64,000 nt of DNA from an uncultured Methanocorpusculum sp. Its GTDB lineage: Archaea; Halobacteriota; Methanomicrobia; Methanomicrobiales; Methanocorpusculaceae. The stretch lies in NCBI RefSeq assembly GCF_963667985.1, contig NZ_OY764081.1, positions 1,302,001-1,366,000 of the forward strand. Direction: 5' to 3'. The notes beneath the pieces were generated by a model that made no database searches, was not told the DNA's origin, and saw nothing but the letters and a program-made list of their open reading frames with translations. This document shows, in pieces, positions 17,358 through 25,862 of this stretch (position 1 is its first letter; each line of letters begins with the position of its first letter). Position numbers and translations under genes: made by a program.

Positions 17358-17801
17358 ATGTCGATAGTTCTGCTCGGGATAGGTAATCCGCTTCACGCGG
17401 ACGACGGAGCGGGACCAAGGCTTGCAGATATGCTTGCAGGAACACCAGGTCTTTTCGCATTCAACTGCGGAACTGCACCGGAGAACTTCACCGGAGTTGT
17501 GCGCAAACTTGGTCCTGACCTCCTGATCATCGCAGACGCGGCAGACATGGGCCTTGTGCCGGGATCGGTCAGGATCATCCCGCCGGAAAAAATCCGCGAC
17601 ACTTCGATTGGGACGCATACGCTTCCGCTCTATCACCTGGTCGATTTTTTAGCCGAACCTTCGCGCAAAATCGTCGTCATCGGCATCCAGCCGGCGAGTC
17701 TTGACTGGACGGAAAATCTGAGCGAACCGGTTTGGTCGGCATTAAACGAAATCAAAATGATGATTGCCGAAAACAACCTGCTGAAACTGCCTGTTTTGTA
17801 A
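17358..17801 (+). CDS. hycI: HycI-type hydrogenase maturation protease
   Basis: A 147-residue member of peptidase family M52. GIGNPLHADDGAGPRLAD (residues 7-24) holds the first conserved acidic nickel-sensing residue, DAADMGLVPGSVRII the second region, and GTHTLPLYHLVDFL the conserved His. HycI-type enzymes remove the C-terminal tail of Ech/Hyc/Mbh-like large subunits after an Arg in C-x-C-T-D-R. The MbhL encoded at 48647-49867 carries exactly such a CTDR followed by a 30-residue tail, so it is a plausible substrate, though other hydrogenases of the genome may be too. It lies between tRNA-Gly and the aldolase on the same strand. Confidence 0.85.
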   Translation: MSIVLLGIGNPLHADDGAGPRLADMLAGTPGLFAFNCGTAPENFTGVVRKLGPDLLIIADAADMGLVPGSVRIIPPEKIRDTSIGTHTLPLYHLVDFLAEPSRKIVVIGIQPASLDWTENLSEPVWSALNEIKMMIAENNLLKLPVL

Positions 17802-17848
17802 TTTCAAGTAAAGATAAAGTTAATCACTGTCGAATACCAGAGATTATA

Positions 17849-18757
17849 ATGATTATGTCCGACATTAAGGTCCCCCTCGACGTCCCCCTGGCCATGCGGG
17901 ATGTCTATACTTCCAATTATAACCTGATCACTGCAGGATCAGGCCGCCTGATGCTCTTTGCCGGAGATCAGAAAATAGAACACCTCAACGACGATTTCTT
18001 CGGTGCAGGGATTGCCGAAGATGATGCAGATCCCGAACACCTCTTCCGCATCGCATCCAAAGCGAAGGTCGGCGTTCTGGCAGCGCAGCTCGGACTTATC
18101 GTCCGGTACGCAGAAGACTACCCATCTGTTCCTTATCTTGTTAAGATGAACTCCAAATCGCATCTGGTGAACGTGTCCCAGAAAGACCCGGTCTCCCCGC
18201 AGCTTTGGAGCGTTGAGCAGATCGTCAATATCGCAGAAGAGTCGGGAATCAAAATCGCCGGTGTGGGCTATACGATTTATCTCGGCAGCGAAAACGAAGC
18301 AGACATGCTTGCCGAGGCGGCACAGATCATCAACGAAGCACATTTCTACGGCCTCCTAAGCGTACTCTGGATCTACCCCAGAGGAAAAGCTGTCGGCGAT
18401 GAAAAGGATCCCCACCTTATCGCAGGCGCCGCAGGTGTCGCCGCATGTCTCGGCAGTGACTTCGTCAAAGTCAACGCACCCAAAAAAGACGGAAAAACCT
18501 CGCCCGAACTCCTTCAGGAGGCAGTTCGCGCTGCAGGCCGCACAAAACTCGTTTGTGCTGGCGGCTCGACAAACACGGAAGAAAAGTTCCTCAGCGAACT
18601 CTATGATCAGATCCATATCGGCGGCGCATCAGGAAACGCGACCGGCAGAAACATTCACCAGAAATCCCTTGACGACGCGGTCAAATTCTGCAATGCGATC
18701 TATGCCATCACCGTCGAAAACAAACCGGTGAGCGAAGCACTCGCTCTTCTCAAATAA
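17849..18757 (+). CDS. Archaeal class I fructose-bisphosphate aldolase (DhnA/FbaB family)
   Basis: An approximately 302-residue TIM-barrel aldolase of the DeoC/FbaB/DhnA type. RLMLFAGDQKIEHLNDDFFG near the N-terminus, the LSVLWIYPRGKAV stretch and SDFVKVNAPKKDGKT carry the Schiff-base Lys region. CAGGSTNTEEKFLSEL and IGGASGNATGRNIHQ close the phosphate-binding part. The enzyme is expected to join dihydroxyacetone phosphate and glyceraldehyde 3-phosphate in gluconeogenesis. Two in-frame ATGs (17849, 17855) are possible; the first is used. Its expression is separate from HycI by about 48 bases and ends in a T-run. Confidence 0.8.
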   Translation: MIMSDIKVPLDVPLAMRDVYTSNYNLITAGSGRLMLFAGDQKIEHLNDDFFGAGIAEDDADPEHLFRIASKAKVGVLAAQLGLIVRYAEDYPSVPYLVKMNSKSHLVNVSQKDPVSPQLWSVEQIVNIAEESGIKIAGVGYTIYLGSENEADMLAEAAQIINEAHFYGLLSVLWIYPRGKAVGDEKDPHLIAGAAGVAACLGSDFVKVNAPKKDGKTSPELLQEAVRAAGRTKLVCAGGSTNTEEKFLSELYDQIHIGGASGNATGRNIHQKSLDDAVKFCNAIYAITVENKPVSEALALLK

Positions 18758-18769
18758 TTACCTCACCTC

Positions 18770-18776
18770 TTTTTTT
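18770..18776 (+). terminator. T-run terminator after aldolase
   Basis: A seven-T run 13 bases past the stop, followed by a non-coding gap with an A-rich element before glnA. Confidence 0.5.
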
Positions 18777-18871
18777 GCTTCAGCAGGGTTAAACTGAGAA
18801 GCATAGCGCATTAACCTCATACACTTTACCCAGCCTCCTTAAGTACCAAAAAAACACATAGTATTACTATT

Positions 18872-20374
18872 ATGAACGATGCGGAGGTCCTGATGAACCC
18901 AAACGACTTAGTGCAGTTTCTGAAAAAAAGTCCTGAGTATTTCACAAAAGATGACATCCTCCGTTTTTGCGAAGAAAACCATGTTGAGATGGTTAACTTC
19001 CGCTATGCCGGCGGCGACGGGAAACTCAAAACCCTGAACTTCGCCGTCTCGTCAAAGGAGCAGCTCGACACGCTCCTCTCCGAAGGCGAACGGGTCGACG
19101 GCAGCAAACTTTTCTCTTTTATCGAGGCAGACAGTTCCGATCTCTACGTCATTCCAAGATACGGGACGGCGTTCATGGATCCTTTTGCTGAGGCCCCGAC
19201 ATTAAACATCCTCTGTTCCTATTACAATAGTTACGGCCAGCCGCTTGCCTCCTCGCCGGAACACATCCTTCGCCAGGCGGAAGCATCGTTCAAAAAACAC
19301 ACCGGGATGGAGTTCAAATGCCTCGGCGAACTTGAATACTATATCATCTCCAAAGAGGAGACCTTCTATCACCGAAGCAACAGGATCGGGTATCATGAAT
19401 CGGGGCCCTTCTGCAGATTCTGCGAGATGCGGACCGAAGCCATGCTTATGATCGCCCGTGCCGGCGGGAAGATCAAATACGGCCATGCCGAAGCGGGTTC
19501 TTTCACGAAAGACGGATATTATTACGAGCAGCACGAGATCGAGTTCCTGACAACAAGCCCGATCCTCGCCGTCGAACAGATCCTCATCACAAAATGGATC
19601 TTGAGAAGACTCAGCTTGAAGTACGGGGTCGAGGTCTCGTTTGCGCCGAAGATCGCCATCGACAGATCGGGTTCGGGTCTGCATATCCACCTCCTCGCAG
19701 AGAAAAACGGCGAAAACGTACTGATCAAAGAGGGAAAACTTTCCGACACGGCAAAGCGGATGATCGTCGGGATTCTGGACATCAGCGATGCGGCCACCGG
19801 ATTTGGGAACACCGTGCCTACTTCTTATCTGAGACTTGTGCCGAATCAGAACGCACCGACCTACATCTGCTGGGGAGAACAGAACCGGTCGGTCGTTGTG
19901 CGGGTGCCGCTTGGGTGGGTCGACTCCGTCGATATGGTGGCCGATGCAAACTTCGGTCTCAAGAGAAGATCTGAAAAATCCTCCAAACAGACGCTGGAAT
20001 TCCGGGTCGCCGACGGTTCGGCCTGCATTTACGAAACGATCGCCTGTTTGATCTGCGGAGCGATCCACGGTCTCGGCATGAACGGCTCTCTCACCAAAGC
20101 AGACGAACTCTATGCATCGAGAAATATCTTCAACGAGGAGTGCACGTCGTTCCTTAAGACTCTGCGCCGCCTGCCGATCAGCTGCACAGAATCGGCCGAT
20201 GCGCTGATTTCCAAACGAAAACTGCTCGAAAGAAACGATATCTTCCCACCGGGAGTCATCGACGACCAGGCAGCAAAACTGAAAGCGTATAATGACAGTT
20301 GTCTTTCCGAAAGACTTCGCAGGGATGAGATCCTCTTCACGGAATGTGCGGAGCAGTATCTCCACATCAACTGA
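18872..20374 (+). CDS. glnA: Glutamine synthetase (type I family)
   Basis: A 500-residue GS. The active-site signatures are present: VDGSKLF with the Asp of the Asp-50 loop, GELEYYIISKE for the metal-binding Glu pair, YEQHEIEFL for the second Glu set, and GSGLHIHLL for the ATP-binding His. RLVPNQNAPTYICWGEQNRS and LEFRVADGSACIY supply the substrate arginines. It is somewhat divergent (for example DGSK instead of DGSS), and no adenylylation Tyr motif is evident. It catalyses ATP-dependent glutamine formation from glutamate and ammonium. A TATA-like AGTATTACTATT lies close to the start. A 158-residue gene follows after 6 bases. Confidence 0.85.
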   Translation: MNDAEVLMNPNDLVQFLKKSPEYFTKDDILRFCEENHVEMVNFRYAGGDGKLKTLNFAVSSKEQLDTLLSEGERVDGSKLFSFIEADSSDLYVIPRYGTAFMDPFAEAPTLNILCSYYNSYGQPLASSPEHILRQAEASFKKHTGMEFKCLGELEYYIISKEETFYHRSNRIGYHESGPFCRFCEMRTEAMLMIARAGGKIKYGHAEAGSFTKDGYYYEQHEIEFLTTSPILAVEQILITKWILRRLSLKYGVEVSFAPKIAIDRSGSGLHIHLLAEKNGENVLIKEGKLSDTAKRMIVGILDISDAATGFGNTVPTSYLRLVPNQNAPTYICWGEQNRSVVVRVPLGWVDSVDMVADANFGLKRRSEKSSKQTLEFRVADGSACIYETIACLICGAIHGLGMNGSLTKADELYASRNIFNEECTSFLKTLRRLPISCTESADALISKRKLLERNDIFPPGVIDDQAAKLKAYNDSCLSERLRRDEILFTECAEQYLHIN

Positions 20375-20380
20375 TCTGAC

Positions 20381-20857
20381 ATGGGATTTTTAGGCAATAT
20401 CGAACGGGCACTCGGCGTGTGGTACCCGGACAAGGACACGGAACCCGATGACGGCAACCCTCTGGTAGCTCTGGCGTTTCGCGATTACGTGATCAAACGG
20501 CTTGGAAGTAAGTGGTCAGCAACCGGCAGGGAAGAAAGAGCTCTTGGCGAACCGGATCTTCTGGCTCTCAGAAATGCGGACGAGACCCGCTATGATCTGG
20601 TCACCTGCTACCGGAGCCGGATGTTTGTCGGCGAAGACGGCGAGGCCTATCTTCCCTGGACAACGCAGGAGATCTACGACAAATATCTCGCGTATGCAAA
20701 AGCCGAAGGAAATCCCTTTTACGTCATCTTTGGTCTGCACGGATTTGCCGATGCACCGAAGTTCTTGTTCGCCGTCCCTCTCGATAAGGCAGTTATCGAT
20801 CTGAAGAAAAGTGTTCTTCAGCAGTATGAAGTCCCGGAAGGCCGGGAACTTCTGTAA
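20381..20857 (+). CDS. Hypothetical protein downstream of glnA
   Basis: A 158-residue soluble protein starting MGFLGNIERALGVWYP, with a basic middle and aromatic-rich C-terminal half (YVIFGLHGFADAPKFLFAVPLD). The pattern of alternating strands after residue 60, together with FAVPLDKAVIDLKKSVL, resembles small archaeal PD-(D/E)XK-like or Holliday-junction-like folds, but no catalytic motif can be pointed to. It begins 6 bases after the glnA stop and so is probably cotranscribed. Function unknown. Confidence 0.6.
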   Translation: MGFLGNIERALGVWYPDKDTEPDDGNPLVALAFRDYVIKRLGSKWSATGREERALGEPDLLALRNADETRYDLVTCYRSRMFVGEDGEAYLPWTTQEIYDKYLAYAKAEGNPFYVIFGLHGFADAPKFLFAVPLDKAVIDLKKSVLQQYEVPEGRELL

Positions 20858-20983
20858 CGTTCTTTTTTGCGCGGTCATCCGCCTGTTTCGTGAGCCGGTT
20901 TGAAAAACCGCAGAATAAAGCGTTTTTGGCCGCTTTTGTTACTTTCTCCCAGAGGACAGCCGCCGATGAACCGATCGTGTTAT

Positions 20984-21124
20984 ATGTCAACACGTAGCAC
21001 GCTTATAGGTATGATACTTGGATTACCCGATATCACGGTCTTCACTGTTGGCGGAGCCATCATTTTATGTATCATTCTCCTATTAATCTGGGGCATTACA
21101 TTCCCTAAGGAGAATGACAGCTAA
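20984..21124 (+). CDS. Small membrane protein, symporter accessory
   Basis: A single-span protein of about 46 residues; the core is MILGLPDITVFTVGGAIILCIILLLIWGITFP with a short charged tail. It ends two bases before the sodium:solute symporter start, and a TAAGGAG inside its 3' end acts as the symporter's ribosome-binding site. It resembles the small accessory proteins known beside SSS transporters (as YhdT-like partners of PanF). The start could also be the ATG at 21011; neither has a strong SD. Confidence 0.6.
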   Translation: MSTRSTLIGMILGLPDITVFTVGGAIILCIILLLIWGITFPKENDS

Positions 21125-21126
21125 AG

Positions 21127-22701
21127 ATGGCACTGGCTGAAGGAAGCACATTTATTACGATCGCGCTCATCGCTGTCTACTTTGTAGTTTTACTCGGTAT
21201 AGGCGTCTGGGCATCGAAGAAGATCAAAAGCACAGAGGATTATATGCTGGCCGGCAGAAACCTCGGGTTCTGGCTCTTTACCCTCCTGATCGTCTGTTCG
21301 ATCTGCAGTGGTATGACGCTTGTTGGAACCAGCGGGTTTGGGTTTGCGTCAGGCTGGCCGGGCATATGGGAGCAGCTCTTCGTTCCTCTGTCAGCAGCAT
21401 TTTGTATCATCTTCTTTGGTTCAAAACTCAATAAGATCGGCAGAAAAAGCGGGTGCATGACCATTGTGGATTATTTTGCACTCAGATATGAAAATACACG
21501 GGAACTTCGCACACTTTCTGCAATCGCAAGCATTGCAGTTTCACTGGTATATCTCGTCGGGCAGTACACCGCCATCAGTATCGTTTTGATCTGGGCGTTC
21601 GGGCTCGAACACTGGATGGCTCTCCTGATTGCAGGAATTATCATCACCGCATATACAGTTATCGGCGGCCTGTATGCCGTCTCATGGACAGGACTTGTTC
21701 AGGGTCTGATTCTTATCTTCGGCGTGATTCTCGTAGCACCGTTTATCCTGACGTATGCAGGCGGTCTCGAGCATATTAACACGGTTCTCGCAACGATCGA
21801 CCCGAATCTGGTTATGCCATGGTTCCCGTCGGGAAGTACGGAAGCATATGCCTACTGCACGCCTGAGTATCTGTTCTCGTTTGGCGTGCTGTTGATCGTG
21901 GGTCTCGCCTGTGCACCGCACGTTCTCTCGAACGTGTTCGCTGCGAAGAAAACGTCCTACTTCAAGTGGGCGCCGCTGGTGGCATTCTCGATTTACCTCG
22001 TGATCATGCTTTTGATCAAGATCTGCGGAATGGCGGTCAGATCAATGCAGGCTGACGGTCTTCTCACCGGCGTTGTGCCGGAAGGCGGACGGGTCGCGGA
22101 CTTTGCCCTGATGTATGGTATTCAGGCGGCAAGTCCGAGTATCCTGATCACGGGTCTGTTTGCGGTGATCGTTCTCTCGGCAGTTATGTCAACGACTGAC
22201 AGGCTTATGCTGACTGTCGGCACAACCTTCTCCTGGGATATCTTCAAGACGATGCTTAAGCCGAAGGCAAGCGAACGTCAGGTCGTTCTCGTGAGTCAGA
22301 TCTGCGTTCTTCTCGCGGCAGTTATCTCGCTGATTCTTGCAATCAACCCGCCGGAGATGCTCGCATTCCTGATCTGGCTCGGTATCGGTCTGATGCTCAG
22401 CGCTTTCGCCGTTCCTATGATCGCCGGTCTCTACTGGAGACGGGCAACCGCAGCGGGCGCGATCGCGAGTATGCTGATCGGTCTTATCACCTGTCTTGCG
22501 TTCGGTGCTTACTACAACTTCATTGATAAGCTGCCGATGCACTTCTCGATCTATTCACTGCTCTGTTCGATCGCCGCGATGGTCATCGTCAGTCTGCTTA
22601 CGAAGAAGAACTCCGAGAAGGCACTCGATCTGACCTACACCGGTATGTATCTCCATCCAAAGGATGAACCACACTCTGCGACTGAACAGTCAAAAGAGTA
22701 A
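21127..22701 (+). CDS. Sodium:solute symporter (SSS family)
   Basis: A 524-residue multi-span transporter of the SSS/PutP fold. EDYMLAGRNLGFWLFTLLIVCSICSGMTLVGTSGFGF is the typical first-helix Na+-site region, and SAVMSTTDRLMLTVGT is the conserved STTD motif of helix 8 that binds Na+. LIVGLACAPHVLSNVFAA and the C-terminal IYSLLCSIAAMVIVSLL are further helices. The substrate (amino acid, pantothenate or carboxylate) cannot be read from the sequence. It is coupled to the single-span gene just upstream and ends in a T-run; its codon use matches the neighbours. Confidence 0.85.
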   Translation: MALAEGSTFITIALIAVYFVVLLGIGVWASKKIKSTEDYMLAGRNLGFWLFTLLIVCSICSGMTLVGTSGFGFASGWPGIWEQLFVPLSAAFCIIFFGSKLNKIGRKSGCMTIVDYFALRYENTRELRTLSAIASIAVSLVYLVGQYTAISIVLIWAFGLEHWMALLIAGIIITAYTVIGGLYAVSWTGLVQGLILIFGVILVAPFILTYAGGLEHINTVLATIDPNLVMPWFPSGSTEAYAYCTPEYLFSFGVLLIVGLACAPHVLSNVFAAKKTSYFKWAPLVAFSIYLVIMLLIKICGMAVRSMQADGLLTGVVPEGGRVADFALMYGIQAASPSILITGLFAVIVLSAVMSTTDRLMLTVGTTFSWDIFKTMLKPKASERQVVLVSQICVLLAAVISLILAINPPEMLAFLIWLGIGLMLSAFAVPMIAGLYWRRATAAGAIASMLIGLITCLAFGAYYNFIDKLPMHFSIYSLLCSIAAMVIVSLLTKKNSEKALDLTYTGMYLHPKDEPHSATEQSKE

Positions 22702-22705
22702 CTTC

Positions 22706-22713
22706 TTTTTTTT
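22706..22713 (+). terminator. T-run terminator after symporter
   Basis: Eight T residues starting 5 bases after the stop. Confidence 0.5.
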
Positions 22714-22840
22714 ACGCGAACGTTTGAAGCAGTGTGGAACACACTCGAAAGGAACGATTTTTTTGAAGAGACGTTACGCGGCGTTATCCTCAATCCTATT
22801 CGGGAAGGGTATGGCTGGGTGTGGAGACAAGAGATTATTT

Positions 22841-22978
22841 AACCGCGAATCTCCGCGAATTAACGCGAATCGCATTTTTCTTGCTCCGTCGTGCTCTGCT
22901 CCGGCTTATCGCCTGCGCAGAATCGCACCCGAACGTAAGGAAAATGCGATTCGCGTTAATTCGCGGAGATTCGCGGTT
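22841..22978. repeat. Perfect 38-bp inverted repeat (CGCGAAT family)
   Basis: The left arm 22841-22878 (AACCGCGAATCTCCGCGAAT then TAACGCGAATCGCATTTT) is exactly reverse-complementary to 22941-22978. The arms contain repeated CGCGAAT units. The left arm and about 40 following bases recur at 44105-44172 with two or three changes. This is a miniature dispersed element; no transposase is encoded within. Confidence 0.75.
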
Positions 22979-23103
22979 GGTTCTTTCTCATGGATCCACA
23001 CAATCTCTTACACGAAATCAAAAAAAAACAATTGGGGGGTTGAGAGATTCATACCACAGAAAAATCGATATGAAAAAATGAGAGGCAGACCAGACCGTGC
23101 AGA

Positions 23104-25167
23104 TCAGCGATCTGCAGTCCAGCTGAGGTGGCCGAGTGCACGGTAGGTGAACTCAAGCTCCTCGAAGACCAGGATATTGTTCTTCTTCAAGAGGTCAACA
23201 CCCGGCTTTAAGCAGTCTCCACCAACGAAGGTTCCAACAAGCAGATTGTCGGTGCGCTTTGCGTTGTCGATCAGGATCTGGGCGACCCGGTCCGGTGCCA
23301 GAACTTTGTTCGGGAAGTTGACGAGAATTGCCATATCCCAGAGATCCTCGTTCTTGCACAGAACATCGAAGACCCCTCTAAAGCGTGCCTCGGTGGCATC
23401 GCCCAGGAGATCGATCGGGTTGTTCTTGTTCCAGAACGGCGGGAGGAAGGTGTTCAGCTCATCGATGATGTGCTTGGGCAGATCGACGATCTCGATGCCC
23501 CAGGTCTCGGCGTAGTCATTGGAAAGAACGGCAAATCCACCGGCATTGGTGATTACGACCGCACGACGGCCTGTGAGCGGCTTTTTCAGATCGCCAAGAG
23601 CCTTTGCGACCTGGAATGCGCCCGGAAGGGTCTTGACCGGAACGACGCCGCACTTTCTGAAAGCTTCCATGTAGACCTCGAACGAACCGGAAAGGGAACC
23701 GGTGTGGGACGCGGCTGCGGCCTGACCTCTCTTTGAGGATCCGGCTTTGATGGCAACGATCGGCTTTGTTTTGGTGATCTCTTTTGCCATCTCCATGAAT
23801 GCCACACCGTTTTTGATCTCTTCTACGTAGAGAATGATCGCTTTGGTGTGCGGATCACGGGCTGCGTAGCTCATATAGTCGAGGAAGTCCAGATCGCACT
23901 GGTTACCGACTGAAACGACTTCTGAGTATCCCATTTCGGAGCCTTCAGAGAGGGAAATACCCACTACTGCGTTGACGATAGCTCCGGACTGGGAAATGAA
24001 CGCGATGTCTCCCGGCAGAGGCGAGGTAGACACATACGTCGTATCGAGTTTGTACGGCGGCAGGATCAGACCAAGACAGTTTGGACCGACGATACGGATG
24101 CCATAGTTCTTGGCGATCTCGACCATGCGGTTTTCAAGCGCACGTCCGTCCTCGTCCATCTCCTTGAATCCGGCGGTGATAACGACCGCCATTTTCACGC
24201 CTTTAAGACCGCACTCGCTCATGATTCCGGGAACAAGCTGCGCAGGGACGGTGATGGCGACCATGTCGACCGGCCCTGGAATATCGGAAAGGGTCGGATA
24301 ACATTTGACACCCTGGATCTCGGGGCGTTTGTTGTTTACCGGGTAGACTTTGCCCGGGAACTGGAGAAGGTTGCGGAACACCGCATATCCCATCTTGGTC
24401 GGGTCGTCGGATGCACCGATAACTGCGACGCTTCTTGGCTTGTAGTAGTCCAGCGGTACGATCTTTGCAGGATCGTAGTGTGCCGGAAGTTCGACCGGGC
24501 CGTCCTGAACAATGACGCGTGCATCGACTGCGCAGCCTCCCTTCTCGTAGAGTCTGAGGGGGTTGATATCGAACTCGACGACATTCTCGTTTTTCTCGAA
24601 GAAGTCGCAGGCGTTTTTCAGCGTCTGGAAGAGGAACTCCTCATCCAGGGGGGCCTGACCGCGGTATCCTCTGATGAGCGTATATGCTTTGATCTGGTGG
24701 ATCAGGCTTCTGATGTCCTCGTCGCTGCAGGGCAGGAGACGGATCCCGACATCTTTATAGAACTCGACTAAGGTGCCGCCGAGACCGAAGGTAAGAACAC
24801 GGCCGAATGCCGGGTCGATTTTACCGCCGATGATCAGCTCGAGACCGGATTTTGCCATCTCTTCAACGATGACGCCTTTGATCTCTGCCGATGCATCGTA
24901 GGCTTTTGCAGAGGTTACGATTTTATTGAATGCTTCTTTTGCTTCAGCATCCGTTTTGATCCCGACAACCACTCCGCCCGCATCACTTTTGTGGATGATC
25001 TGGGGGGAGACGATTTTCATTACTACGGGATAACCGATTTTTGTTGCGGCTTTTGCAGCATCGTCCGGAGTCTGGACGATCTCAAAGGCCGGAGCAGGTA
25101 CATTAAACTGACGCAGAAGATCATATCCGTCTGCTTCAGAGAGCATTGTGGTAGCTTTGACTGTCAT
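23104..25167 (-). CDS. acd: Acetate-CoA ligase (ADP-forming), fused beta-alpha
   Basis: A 687-residue fusion. The N-terminal ATP-grasp beta domain (1-230) has GYPVVMKIVSPQIIHKSDAGGV and FGLGGTLVEFYKDV. Alpha domain 1 is the CoA-binding Rossmann part (PRSVAVIGASDDPTKMGY, about 245-375), and the following part carries AASHTGSLSGS, whose His is the phosphorylated catalytic residue. The order is beta then alpha, opposite to the usual alpha-beta arrangement of many archaeal fusions. It interconverts acetate, CoA and ATP with acetyl-CoA, ADP and phosphate. In an acetate-requiring methanogen it likely activates acetate for biosynthesis. The ATG at 25167 has CTGGAGTACC upstream. Confidence 0.9.
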   Translation of the reverse strand: MTVKATTMLSEADGYDLLRQFNVPAPAFEIVQTPDDAAKAATKIGYPVVMKIVSPQIIHKSDAGGVVVGIKTDAEAKEAFNKIVTSAKAYDASAEIKGVIVEEMAKSGLELIIGGKIDPAFGRVLTFGLGGTLVEFYKDVGIRLLPCSDEDIRSLIHQIKAYTLIRGYRGQAPLDEEFLFQTLKNACDFFEKNENVVEFDINPLRLYEKGGCAVDARVIVQDGPVELPAHYDPAKIVPLDYYKPRSVAVIGASDDPTKMGYAVFRNLLQFPGKVYPVNNKRPEIQGVKCYPTLSDIPGPVDMVAITVPAQLVPGIMSECGLKGVKMAVVITAGFKEMDEDGRALENRMVEIAKNYGIRIVGPNCLGLILPPYKLDTTYVSTSPLPGDIAFISQSGAIVNAVVGISLSEGSEMGYSEVVSVGNQCDLDFLDYMSYAARDPHTKAIILYVEEIKNGVAFMEMAKEITKTKPIVAIKAGSSKRGQAAAASHTGSLSGSFEVYMEAFRKCGVVPVKTLPGAFQVAKALGDLKKPLTGRRAVVITNAGGFAVLSNDYAETWGIEIVDLPKHIIDELNTFLPPFWNKNNPIDLLGDATEARFRGVFDVLCKNEDLWDMAILVNFPNKVLAPDRVAQILIDNAKRTDNLLVGTFVGGDCLKPGVDLLKKNNILVFEELEFTYRALGHLSWTADR

Positions 25168-25457
25168 GTCGGTACTCCAGTAGGTATCTCGTTTGCGAGG
25201 CTAACCCCGCAAATCCGAATTATACATTATTTATCATGTAGATTTGATATATACTCTGTGGTTTGAAGTATTTGTTCTGCGATCGTCTGCATAAGATTTC
25301 AACGTTTGTCGAAGATGCGCGCATGTTCTGACGACAAATTTTCAAAACCGAATGAAAATATCCGCCCGATCCGGTTCAAAACGTAACCCGGATTATTGTT
25401 TCGGCTGTTTTGCGGCGGTAAAGAGATATTAAAAAATAGTTGGAGATACTGTTGAAA

Positions 25458-25862
25458 TCAGTATTCCTGAGTTTCGGATTCGCTTTCCGGAAGAGTGTCT
25501 TCGGCCTGAAGCTCCGGGATCTCTTCGGATGCGACCGGCTCTTCGTGGAATCTGGTCCGGTAGGCGGCAAGAGCTTCTGCGTACTCGTCGGATTCGTGGA
25601 AGCCTTTGAGGAAACTGTCTCTGGTTTCGCAGATCGTTTCGCCGACTCCCTGCTCAGCCGACTCTTCCAGCATGCCTTCGAGAGCTGCCTGTTCGGCAAA
25701 ATAATTGCTCATCGACCGGCAGTAGTTAAGGAGACTCTCGGCCGCCTCTTTCTCTTTCTTGAGCTGCTTTAATGTCTTCTTTGCCGTCTTCGTCTTCTTC
25801 ACGAGTTTCTTGGAAGCTTCCTTGCTAGCTTTTTTGTCGTTTTTTGATTTACCCGAGGCCAT
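25458..25862 (-). CDS. Lys/Glu-rich hypothetical protein
   Basis: A 134-residue protein of two parts. The N-terminus is very basic (MASGKSKNDKKASKEASKKL and on to about residue 50). A helical middle follows with conserved-looking LNYCRSMSNYFAEQA, then an acidic C-terminal third (EEPVASEEIPELQAED). The charge pattern suggests DNA or ribosome interaction. A predicted coiled coil spans about 15-55. The ATG at 25862 is preferred over the ATG at 25886 because the extension is short and without a ribosome-binding site. No family recognised; it stands alone between two gaps. Confidence 0.65.
   Translation of the reverse strand: MASGKSKNDKKASKEASKKLVKKTKTAKKTLKQLKKEKEAAESLLNYCRSMSNYFAEQAALEGMLEESAEQGVGETICETRDSFLKGFHESDEYAEALAAYRTRFHEEPVASEEIPELQAEDTLPESESETQEY

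Larger units (their letters stand above)
22702..23103. other. Convergent gap with large inverted repeat
   Basis: Lies between the symporter and the acetate-CoA ligase, which run towards each other. No gene is supported. Its main feature is a perfect 38-bp inverted repeat (22841-22878 and 22941-22978) with a 62-base loop. Confidence 0.6.

Noticed and set aside
19202-20365. Long minus-strand open frame opposite glnA
   Set aside because: It lies entirely antisense to a clear glutamine synthetase and has no protein-like motif; long antisense frames are expected in G/C-biased third positions.
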